From JAZDHV01 sp043810355 (GTDB taxonomy: Archaea > Nanobdellota > Nanobdellia > Woesearchaeales > JAGVYU01): 11,709 nucleotides of DNA. Within the stretch, counting starts at the first letter, position 1. Each line of letters opens with the position of its first letter. The notes under the pieces are model-generated. The model was not told where the DNA came from. It ran no database searches and saw nothing but the letters and a program-made list of their open reading frames with translations. Both the position numbers and the translations under genes were made by a program. Of this stretch, positions 5,791 through 11,709 are shown piece by piece. The stretch spans positions 1 through 11,709 of the forward strand of contig JBDROB010000042.1 in assembly GCA_043810355.1 (NCBI GenBank), in the 5' to 3' direction.

Positions 5791-7164
5791 ATGACAACAA
5801 AATGGCTTTGGACTATGAAGAAGCCTCAAGTGCCTTTAGCACAACATCTTCATATAATTGCATTTCCCATCATGAGGAAGAATTTAGGCATTGATGTTGA
5901 TTTACCAGTGAAACATGTTGATGGAGATATATATTTTGATGAAGAAGCTCTGAAAAAGTTACATAAACTAATTGAAGAAGAGATTTCAAGGGATCCATTT
6001 TATGCAGATAAACTTTTGAAAAAGATTGATGATTCTATATATAATGTTAGAAAGGTTTCAAAAGAATTGGATTCTATTGATGTGAGTGATCTTACTACAC
6101 CTGAATTATTAAATGATTTCAAAAAAGCCTATCTAACTATCGGACACTTAACCTCATTTATGAGCTTTAAGGGAACAATCCAGATAAGTGATGTTTTTCA
6201 GAAACAAGTTAGAGGTATGCTTGCTAAGAAAATAAGTGATTTTGAAGAAAGAGAAAATGTTTTCTTGACTTTGTCAATGCCAATAAAAGAAAGCATGATG
6301 ACTAGAGAGCAGAATAGTATTGCAAAAGTTGATGCTGAGAAGGATATCAATAAGAAAGAAGAGATGCTTGACAAACATACAAAGGAATTTTCCTGGCTAG
6401 GGATTGTCATGTATCAAGGAATGCCATATACAAAAGAACATTTTAGGAAAGAACTGAAAAATGAACTTAGGGTTTCAGAAAATAAGGAAAATAAAATAAA
6501 TGAACTAATAGAAGAATTAGATTTAAATAGAAATGAGAAACATCTGATAAAACAATTAAGAGAATGGGTACATATCAGGACTTTTATTAAAGATATGACA
6601 TCTTTAGGAATTGCATCAACTGTCAGGTTTTTACAAGAGATTTCAAAAAGAGTAGATATTCCTTATAATGACTTGATATATCTTTACTTTAATGAGTTGG
6701 ATGGAATTGATGAAGAGGAGGAGAGACTTTTAGAGAAAATCAGGAAAAGACAGAAATCATGGGGTTATGTAATATCACAAGATAAGTTAATTGAGTATGA
6801 TATTGATAATATTGATGAAATCAAAGAAAATGAATTAAAGATTCCATCTGGTGTGAAAGGATATCCTGCATTTAAGGGAAGAGTTAAAGGAAGAGCTGTT
6901 GTTGTCAAGAGTGAACTTGACCTTGAAAGAGTAAAAGAAGGGGATATCCTGATAACACATATGACAACAACAAATTTTGTACCTATATTATCAAAAGTAA
7001 GTGCAATTGTAACAGATGAAGGAGGAATAACCTGCCATGCAGCTATTGTAAGCAGGGAATTAGGAATTCCTTGTGTGATTGGAACAAGAATGGCAACTAA
7101 GGCATTTAAAGATGATGAGATTGTTGAGGTTGATGCAGAGAAAGGGATTGTCAGGAAATTATGA
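5791..7164 (+). CDS. PEP-utilising-enzyme-like protein with C-terminal swivelling domain (no ATP-grasp)
   Basis: The C-terminal ~100 residues are a phosphohistidine swivelling (PEP-utilisers mobile) domain, as in PEP synthase, PPDK and rifampin phosphotransferase: KGRVKGRAVVV, a GDILITHMTTTNFVPIL segment, then TDEGGITCHAAIVSREL with phospho-acceptor H416, and GIPCVIGT. The first ~350 of 457 residues form an acidic helical region with FSWLGIVMYQGMPYTKE (about 203-219) and a REWVHIRTF segment that resemble the linker region of PEP-synthase relatives. The N-terminal nucleotide-binding PPDK_N domain and the PEP-binding barrel are both absent, so the reaction and partner are unknown. ATG 5791 is chosen because of GGTGA at 5781-5785, with 5 nt spacing. 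It overlaps the next gene by 4 nt and is divergent from trmB. Whether it is an enzyme subunit, a phospho-carrier or a regulator cannot be told. Confidence 0.8.
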   Translation: MTTKWLWTMKKPQVPLAQHLHIIAFPIMRKNLGIDVDLPVKHVDGDIYFDEEALKKLHKLIEEEISRDPFYADKLLKKIDDSIYNVRKVSKELDSIDVSDLTTPELLNDFKKAYLTIGHLTSFMSFKGTIQISDVFQKQVRGMLAKKISDFEERENVFLTLSMPIKESMMTREQNSIAKVDAEKDINKKEEMLDKHTKEFSWLGIVMYQGMPYTKEHFRKELKNELRVSENKENKINELIEELDLNRNEKHLIKQLREWVHIRTFIKDMTSLGIASTVRFLQEISKRVDIPYNDLIYLYFNELDGIDEEEERLLEKIRKRQKSWGYVISQDKLIEYDIDNIDEIKENELKIPSGVKGYPAFKGRVKGRAVVVKSELDLERVKEGDILITHMTTTNFVPILSKVSAIVTDEGGITCHAAIVSRELGIPCVIGTRMATKAFKDDEIVEVDAEKGIVRKL

Positions 7165-8216
7165 TGATAAAAAAGAGAAAAAAACCAATACTGGAAAAAC
7201 TTTTTGAACGAAAAAGCAGTTTCTTTATATTTATAATTGCTCTTGAAACAAATATAATATCTATCAATAAAGCTGTAGCACTTAAAGATGGAGATATAAT
7301 TTTTACTTACAATAATGACACAGGTATTATTTATGTCAACCAAGAGGTTATTGGGAGAGTAAATAGTTATTATCTCAAATTAATTGAAAACAAACCAAAC
7401 ATAATAAGAAAGTTGTATAAGGAGGGATTAAAACAGAATAAGTTAGCAGATCAATTAATAAAAAAAAAGGGTAAATTAAATTATAAAAATGCCATAAAAA
7501 CTATGAAAAATAATTTTTTGTATTCTACTGTTTTTCCCTTTTGGGTATTGTCTGGAATAAATTCAAATTTAAACTCGAATAACTTAAAAAAATATCAAAA
7601 TATGAGGAAAAACTTTGAGAAATTAAGAAGTGTGAGTAAGTATCCTATACTAGAAAATAAATTATTGTTCCCTTATTTTGAAGACGTTAATAGGAAAAAG
7701 ATTATATCTCAAGAATTAGTTTCTTTTTTAACTCCTAATGAGCTTATGAAGATAATTGATGAGAGAGAAATTCCAAATGAGAAGGAAATAGAAAAACGAA
7801 AAATTTGTTCTGTCTATTATGTTAATAATAAACTGATTGTAAGAGAGAAAAATATATTTTCCAATCAGATTAAAAAAATTCCATTTTGTTCTAAAAAAGA
7901 AGTCACTGGTACTATAGCTAATAAAGGATTTGCTCAGGGAAAAGTGAGGATTATAAACTCAATTGAGGATATGAAAGGATTTAAAGTAGGGGAAATATTA
8001 ATATCATTTAATACTAATCCATCATTAATGCCTGTGATCTCAAAGTCAGGTGCAATAGTAACTGATGAAGGAGGTATTATGTGTCATGCTTCAATTGTGT
8101 CAAGAGAGCTCAATATTCCTTGTGTTGTGGGGACTAAGAGTGCAACTAAAATCTTTAAAGACGGTGACATTGTCGAAGTTAATGCTGACAAGGGTATTGT
8201 CAGAAAGGTAGTATAA
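7161..8216 (+). CDS. Second PEP-utilising-enzyme-like protein with swivelling domain
   Basis: This 351-aa paralogue starts at ATG 7161, which overlaps the TGA of the preceding gene (ATGA), so the two are cotranscribed and probably translationally coupled. The C-terminal domain is very similar to that of its neighbour: GFAQGKVRIINS, VGEILISFNTNPSLMPVI, TDEGGIMCHASIVSREL with acceptor H309, and NIPCVVGT. The N-terminal part is about 100 residues shorter, lysine- and asparagine-rich, with a DGDIIFTYNNDTG stretch like the DGDIYFDEE of gene one, and lacks the FSWL block. It looks faster-evolving and more AT-rich. No ATP-grasp or PEP-binding domain is present. The pair may be a two-subunit complex or a duplication in which one copy diverged. 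Confidence 0.75.
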   Translation: MMIKKRKKPILEKLFERKSSFFIFIIALETNIISINKAVALKDGDIIFTYNNDTGIIYVNQEVIGRVNSYYLKLIENKPNIIRKLYKEGLKQNKLADQLIKKKGKLNYKNAIKTMKNNFLYSTVFPFWVLSGINSNLNSNNLKKYQNMRKNFEKLRSVSKYPILENKLLFPYFEDVNRKKIISQELVSFLTPNELMKIIDEREIPNEKEIEKRKICSVYYVNNKLIVREKNIFSNQIKKIPFCSKKEVTGTIANKGFAQGKVRIINSIEDMKGFKVGEILISFNTNPSLMPVISKSGAIVTDEGGIMCHASIVSRELNIPCVVGTKSATKIFKDGDIVEVNADKGIVRKVV

Positions 8217-8258
8217 AAAACGAAACATTTAATTTGTCAACTAATTCTAATTGAGAAT

Positions 8259-8948
8259 ATGACAGAACATGAAGAAAAATCAAATAAAGAGCATGAAGAA
8301 GGGTATGAGGAAAGGAAAGAACCAATATGGAAAGGTCCTTTAAAATATATAATTGGGCTGTTTCTGATAATGCTCCTGGTTGTATGGATCATACCAGGAT
8401 ATCTGGTAAAGATTGATCCAGCACCATCAAATATTCCAAGTATTTCAGAAGTAGTTCCAGAAGGGATTTCTTTAGATGGAGAGAAATATAATCTTTCCAC
8501 TAGGGATAAATTCCTTGAATTTGTTGATCCAAGTGATCCTATTATTAAGCAGACTACAACTAAGATTGTATCCTTAAGCTGTGCGAGTGGTGAGAAAGTG
8601 TGCCATGCAAAGGCCCTATATTATTTTGTCAGAGATAATCTTGATTATGTATCAGATCCAGTAAACTTTGAATATGTGGAGGACCCCAAAGAAGTGCTAT
8701 TAAGTGGTGGAGGAGATTGTGAGAGTGGGACCTTACTTTTAGCTAGCCTGATGGAATCAGTTGGGATTAATGCAGAGATTGTGTTTATTCCAGGCCATGC
8801 TTTTCTTAGGATTGAATTAAATGATGCCAATAACAGATATAAATGGGAAGATGAATGGATATATCTTGATTGGACTTGTTCAGATTGTGAATTTGGAAAA
8901 GTTCCTTTACAAAATTTAAAGAATATGGAGTTTTTGGATGTTTACTGA
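8259..8948 (+). CDS. Membrane-anchored transglutaminase-like cysteine protease-fold protein
   Basis: The 229-aa product has an acidic N-terminal tail of about 29 residues, one membrane segment (about 30-46, IIGLFLIMLLVVWIIPG) and a transglutaminase-like core outside. The triad is visible: C154 in GGGDCESGTLL, H180 in PGHAFLRIEL and D204 in YLDWTCSDC. Positive residues just before the membrane segment suggest the core faces outward. The family includes peptidases, peptide-bond cross-linkers and inactive forms; the target is unknown. Additional cysteines at CASGEKVC and WTCSDC could form disulfides, as expected for an extracytoplasmic domain. A weak TATA-like CATTTAATTT lies at 8226-8235. The gene starts 42 nt after the PEP-type operon and converges on the next gene with a 2-nt gap. 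Confidence 0.85.
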   Translation: MTEHEEKSNKEHEEGYEERKEPIWKGPLKYIIGLFLIMLLVVWIIPGYLVKIDPAPSNIPSISEVVPEGISLDGEKYNLSTRDKFLEFVDPSDPIIKQTTTKIVSLSCASGEKVCHAKALYYFVRDNLDYVSDPVNFEYVEDPKEVLLSGGGDCESGTLLLASLMESVGINAEIVFIPGHAFLRIELNDANNRYKWEDEWIYLDWTCSDCEFGKVPLQNLKNMEFLDVY

Positions 8949-8950
8949 GA

Positions 8951-9547
8951 TTATTGAGACAAAGAGTATGCATCTTCAAATGATTCATTTAATGCCTGCC
9001 TCAATAATCTGAAAGTTTTAAGGGTATCAGGCCTATTATCTCTTAATATTTTCCGTGCATTTGGTATTAATCGGTCAAAGTAGAATGTTCTATGCCTATT
9101 TTTATTATCTTCTAATAACCAGGCAATATAATTCTGAACAGACCTTTTTCCTTGGCTTTGGACATACTTAAGCTCTTTTCTACAAAGCTCATCAACTGTT
9201 GGATCTTCAGCAACAAGATGGTATCTTAATGCCACTATCCTCTCAATGCTAGGAGCTAATACATTTTTTTCAAAAACAAATAATTCACCTGAATCAACTA
9301 CTCCAACATGACCCTGTGATTCATATTCTGATAGCCAATGATGAATAGCAGTTAAAGTATATTCACGAAATGGTTTCATTGATTTGTATCTCATCTTATC
9401 TGAATTCAATAAAGCATAACTTATATCATGGTCAAATATAACTTCTCGTTTTACAGTATCTTGATGATATTTCGCAATGAATTCTGAGGCTTCTTTCCAA
9501 ATCCCTTCAGGAGAAGAATCTGGCAAAACAATTTCTGAGCATTTCAT
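8951..9547 (-). CDS. Hypothetical protein, 198 aa
   Basis: No family recognised. The product is soluble, mostly helical and basic in its second half, with VDSGELFVFEKN (about 84-95) and a SVQNYIAWLLEDNKNRHRTF segment (136-155) as its most distinctive stretches. There is no signal peptide or membrane segment. ATG 9547 is supported by a TATA box 24 nt upstream. It ends 2 nt from the stop of the convergent transglutaminase gene. The intact frame and ordinary composition favour a real gene; function cannot be inferred. Confidence 0.6.
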   Translation of the reverse strand: MKCSEIVLPDSSPEGIWKEASEFIAKYHQDTVKREVIFDHDISYALLNSDKMRYKSMKPFREYTLTAIHHWLSEYESQGHVGVVDSGELFVFEKNVLAPSIERIVALRYHLVAEDPTVDELCRKELKYVQSQGKRSVQNYIAWLLEDNKNRHRTFYFDRLIPNARKILRDNRPDTLKTFRLLRQALNESFEDAYSLSQ

Positions 9548-9571
9548 TAATTTATTGAAATACTAGCCTAT

Positions 9572-9581
9572 TTTTAAATAT
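9572..9581 (-). promoter_or_regulatory. TATA box of the 198-aa hypothetical gene
   Basis: On the minus strand ATTTAAAAAT lies 24 nt before ATG 9547 in an AT-rich 70-nt gap; the assignment is weak because much of the gap is AT-rich. Confidence 0.35.
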
Positions 9582-9617
9582 TATTAATATAATTATTATA
9601 ATAAACAAGAAATCGTA

Positions 9618-10373
9618 TCAAATCTTATCACTTCTTAGGATTTTAATATTAAAATATTTCAATAACCCTATTACTTTCTGCTTTTCTGGGCCAAGACCTT
9701 TCCAATCCAACAAAACTGCTGATGGTTTTGGAAGTGAACGCTCAATCGCCTGCTCTATCATCTCCTTGTCAAGGACATTAAGCATGTATTTCGGGCAGAT
9801 GTGGCCAAGGGCAAAGCCTTTGTCAATTGCGTGAGTGAGAATTGGTGAAGTGTGCAAGCCTCCTATGCCAAAAACAACTGGATATTCTTTTGGTTCAGTT
9901 TCCAATAAGTGCAGGATTGTTTTTGCTATGATTAATCCAGCGTCTTTATTGATCCATTGCTTGTTTGTTGAGCCTATTTCAATGAAGAAAATCGGTTTTT
10001 CTAAATAAGGGCCATGATGAGTCACTTCAATAACAACATCATAATTGATGTTGTTCAATTCTCTAAGCTTAAGAAAACCTTTTCTGATGTATAATGCAGG
10101 ATTAATGCATAATTGCCTTGTCTTTCCACCATATTCAGGATTTGCAGTCCCCCAATTTCCAGGGGAATGGATTGATAATGAAGGTATTTCAGCCTTGCTC
10201 TGGTGTTTTGTGGCAAAAATGAACAGGTCTGCTTTAATTTCCTTATCAATATCTTCACAATTGACAGATGGTTTATCTACAACAATAGTTTCTTTGTATC
10301 CTAATGATTCAAGATTTTCCTTAATATTCATCCCAGCTGGATCTAAACTTGAAACAATAACAACTTTCTTCAT
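9618..10373 (-). CDS. dtdA: D-aminoacyl-tRNA deacylase, archaeal GEK1/DTD2 type
   Basis: The enzyme frees tRNAs wrongly charged with D-amino acids, a proofreading role in translation. This type occurs in archaea and plants and is unrelated to bacterial Dtd. The 251-aa product carries the family blocks in order: FATKHQSK (53-60), SIHSPGNWG (67-75), EVTHHGP (116-122), EIGSTNKQW (132-140), GIGGLHTSP (169-177), GHICPKY (190-196) and DWKGLG near the end. Length is normal. A TATA box lies 25 nt before ATG 10373. It is monocistronic and is the strongest archaeal marker in the window. A 111-aa frame on the opposite strand is an overlap artefact. Confidence 0.93.
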   Translation of the reverse strand: MKKVVIVSSLDPAGMNIKENLESLGYKETIVVDKPSVNCEDIDKEIKADLFIFATKHQSKAEIPSLSIHSPGNWGTANPEYGGKTRQLCINPALYIRKGFLKLRELNNINYDVVIEVTHHGPYLEKPIFFIEIGSTNKQWINKDAGLIIAKTILHLLETEPKEYPVVFGIGGLHTSPILTHAIDKGFALGHICPKYMLNVLDKEMIEQAIERSLPKPSAVLLDWKGLGPEKQKVIGLLKYFNIKILRSDKI

Positions 10374-10398
10374 TATTTAGCACTAATATTAAATTTAG

Positions 10399-10406
10399 TA
10401 TATTAA
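10399..10406 (-). promoter_or_regulatory. TATA box of dtdA
   Basis: TTAATATA on the minus strand lies 25 nt before ATG 10373. An aaatttaatat stretch is repeated directly nearer the start (10386-10396), so the exact box is uncertain. Confidence 0.35.
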
Positions 10407-10464
10407 ATTTGCGTTTCACTGCTTTTTTTGATAATTTAACCAAAAACCTTAAATAATAAGTATA

Positions 10465-10472
10465 TTTATATT
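10465..10472 (+). promoter_or_regulatory. Possible TATA box for the AbrB-like gene
   Basis: TTTATATT is the best of several TATA-like sequences in 10460-10503; the true promoter is ambiguous. Confidence 0.25.
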
Positions 10473-10551
10473 AAATAAACAAAGTATAAAAATAAGTATA
10501 AATGAGAAATAAGAGTCATTATTGCAAAAAATGTTCAACAAAAGATGAAAA

Positions 10552-10728
10552 ATGGTTGAAATCAAGAGAAAATTGTATAAAAGAGGGTCAAGTTTTGAGA
10601 CAACTATACCAATGCCACTTCTATTTGCACTAAATAAATCAAAAAAACACAATGTAGTGTTCAAATACGATGATTCTGCAAATAAGTGGTATATCCAGTT
10701 TGAGGAATTAAAAGACAAGGGTGAATAA
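10552..10728 (+). CDS. AbrB/MazE-like small DNA-binding protein, 58 aa
   Basis: This short gene runs from ATG 10552 to TAA 10726-10728. The product begins MVEIKRKLYKRGSSFETTIP and continues with a PLLFALN stretch, KKHNVVFKYD and NKWYIQFEE. It has the swapped-hairpin AbrB layout: basic strand, glycine turn, T-I-P strand, a helix, then a V-V-F strand and a final W-Y strand. Such proteins serve as transition-state regulators or as antitoxins, but no toxin partner is seen next to it. A TGA lies in frame at 10546-10548 so the start is ATG 10552. It overlaps no other gene and ends 2 nt before the next start, with a GGTGA site inside its last codons, so it heads an operon with the secreted protein gene. 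Confidence 0.75.
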   Translation: MVEIKRKLYKRGSSFETTIPMPLLFALNKSKKHNVVFKYDDSANKWYIQFEELKDKGE

Positions 10729-10730
10729 GG

Positions 10731-11228
10731 TTGAGTAAAAAAAGAGGCAAATTCAAGAATTACATCCTGATACTTGTAATAATAAATCTACTTTTTGCAA
10801 TTCCTTTTACTGATGCAGATGATGGACTTGAATATATTGAGATTTTTGGCGCAGAAAATGTTGATATGGGCAGATTTGGTAAGATTACTCTAAATAAAAA
10901 TTATGAGATTAAAACAAAAAGTGAGATATTACAACCTTTAGGAATCTCTGGAGCAGAAGGCGACAAAATCATTCAAATCAGACCACGCATAATCACACCA
11001 GGAGAGAATATAACAATTCAAATAACTCCTAACCAGAGATATGGCATAAATGAATTTATATATATTGAAGATGAAAAAGGAAATGAGAAAAAAATACTGT
11101 TGATACCAAATTGCACTAAATCTTTATGCAAAGACTCCACTAATATTAGTATGGTTATACCTTTAGATTGGATTGGAGTCTATTTTATTAAATTATTTGA
11201 TCTTGAAGGAGAGCAAAAAGATGGGTAA
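10731..11228 (+). CDS. Secreted/membrane-associated protein, N-terminal part of a split gene
   Basis: The start is TTG 10731 with GGTGA at 10720-10724, 6 nt upstream. The product has a signal peptide: a basic start (MSKKRGKFKN), a hydrophobic stretch (about 11-26, YILILVIINLLFAIPF) and a polar D-rich sequence after it. The exported part is beta-rich, with PGENITIQITP, two cysteines at IPNCTKSLC that could pair, a GVYFIKLFDLEGE strand and three N-glycosylation-type sequons, as in an Ig-like or macroglobulin-type domain. The frame ends with TAA 11226-11228 after EQKDG, but the natural continuation of the protein seems to be in another frame (see next entry). It probably shares a transcript with the AbrB-like gene. 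Function unknown. Confidence 0.65.
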   Translation: MSKKRGKFKNYILILVIINLLFAIPFTDADDGLEYIEIFGAENVDMGRFGKITLNKNYEIKTKSEILQPLGISGAEGDKIIQIRPRIITPGENITIQITPNQRYGINEFIYIEDEKGNEKKILLIPNCTKSLCKDSTNISMVIPLDWIGVYFIKLFDLEGEQKDG

Positions 11229-11485
11229 TCAGGAAATTGCTTTTAAAAGCTGGCTGGAATAAGACTGAGATAAATCAGGCTTTCAACAAAATTAAAAAGA
11301 AATCCGGCAAAAAAGATTTAATGAGTTTTTTTAATTTTGGATCTTTTAAAAAGTCTATTATCAATAAGGTAAAAAAAGAAAAGACACTCAATGGTGATAA
11401 AATAGGAAGAAAAGCAAATATTAAGGTAGGGAAAACTAATAATAAAAAGAAAATAAGTTCAGAAAGCAAAGAAAAAAAAGAGTAA
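11207..11485 (+). pseudogene. Probable middle part of the same split secreted-protein gene
   Basis: This frame is open from 11207 without a good start codon (only TTG 11237). It reads ...KRWVIRKLLLKAGWNKTEIN followed by QAFNKIKKK and a very basic, low-complexity tail. The LLxxAGWxxxxIxxAF pattern is one seen as a short helical motif in many small-genome proteins. One extra A in the five-A tract at 11215-11219 would join the previous frame as EQKRWVIRK and give a single protein of about 250 aa. An independent gene starting at TTG 11237 is the alternative but has no ribosome binding site and starts inside the motif. Confidence 0.55.
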
Positions 11486-11585
11486 GAACGGAATATATAA
11501 ATGGGAAAAAATTATGCCAGAGTATGCTCAACTGATAGCTCATAATACAAATACAGGACAGAGAGATTACAGTATCTCCGATTAG
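11457..11585 (+). other. Possible C-terminal continuation of the split gene
   Basis: Downstream of the eight-A tract at 11472-11479 the first frame is open again to TAG 11583-11585, reading KNGIYKWEKIMPEYAQ, then LIAHNTNTGQRDYSISD. This looks like protein rather than noise. Removing one A from the tract would connect it to the previous fragment. It lacks its own start apart from ATG 11514. The signal is suggestive only. Confidence 0.35.
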
Positions 11586-11709
11586 AAATTAACTCCTCCT
11601 AAATGCTCAGAAAAAAGCAAATAGGAGAAGCTATGGTTTAATTTTGCTAATAAAACCATGGCTAATATAATATCTTATCTTCAAAAATGTTTCGATTCTG
11701 AAACAAGAA
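11586..11709. other. Gene-free right edge with small hairpins
   Basis: No gene is supported. An 11-bp inverted pair (agctatggttt 11629-11639, aaaccatggct 11653-11663, one position a G-U type pair in RNA) is preceded by a ctcct/aggag pair (11593-11597, 11623-11627) and followed by gtttc/gaaac (11689-11693, 11700-11704) at the window edge. These could be a 3' structure of the preceding transcript, part of an RNA gene that continues outside, or chance. Confidence 0.35.

Noticed and set aside
6765..7343. 192-aa minus-strand frame across the junction of the two PEP-type genes
   Set aside because: It is antisense to conserved swivelling-domain codons and has no recognisable domain.
10045..10380. 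111-aa plus-strand frame opposite dtdA
   Set aside because: A shadow of the well-supported deacylase gene.
10502..10633. 43-aa frame with CKKC, overlapping the AbrB-like gene in another frame
   Set aside because: The C-terminal half is not protein-like and the AbrB-like frame fits a known family; a short upstream ORF cannot be excluded.

Overview
The window looks like part of the genome of an AT-rich archaeon, most likely a DPANN-type lineage such as Woesearchaeota or Pacearchaeota; this is an inference from gene content. Archaeal signs are a GEK1/DTD2-type D-aminoacyl-tRNA deacylase, a TrmB-family regulator, an AbrB-like small DNA-binding protein, TATA boxes about 18-25 nt upstream of start codons (leaderless style) and GGTGA-type ribosome binding sites. 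Coding density is high and most gaps are under 200 bases.

Layout. 1-293 is a gene-free, GC-richer stretch (about 46% GC by hand count over 1-240) made of nested inverted repeats, probably a small mobile-element remnant. It is followed by a 151-aa protein of unknown function (294-749). 755-3274 is an isoprenoid block: ispH (HMBPP reductase) and a HAD phosphatase on the minus strand, and a cis-prenyltransferase (UppS type) on the plus strand, separated by an intergenic region with two near-identical palindromes next to the uppS TATA box. 3391-4422 carries a small zinc-binding protein, an unknown helical protein and a Nudix hydrolase. 4467-4903 is a HicBA toxin-antitoxin pair whose hicA reading frame is broken by one missing base. 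4949-8216 is a TrmB regulator divergent from two overlapping genes that both end in a PEP-utilising (phosphohistidine swivelling) domain but lack the ATP-grasp domain; the shared intergenic region holds two palindromes placed symmetrically around the promoters. 8259-8948 is a membrane-anchored transglutaminase-like protein, 8951-9547 an unknown protein, and 9618-10373 dtdA. 10552-10728 is a 58-aa AbrB-like gene, and 10731 to about 11585 looks like one secreted protein gene split by one or two one-base frameshifts in A-rich tracts.

How the genes fit together. IspH and UppS are the end of the MEP pathway and the start of long-chain polyprenyl phosphate synthesis, which makes an isoprenoid/lipid-carrier locus plausible; the HAD enzyme may act nearby, but its substrate is unknown. 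TrmB regulators often control sugar and gluconeogenic genes, so the divergent PEP-type pair is a natural target. Two or three apparent single-base frameshifts in about 11.7 kb (hicA and the last gene) raise the possibility of uncorrected sequencing errors as well as real decay. No clearly novel system is proven here; the best candidates are the TrmB/swivelling-domain pair, the uppS double palindrome and the archaeal IspH locus.
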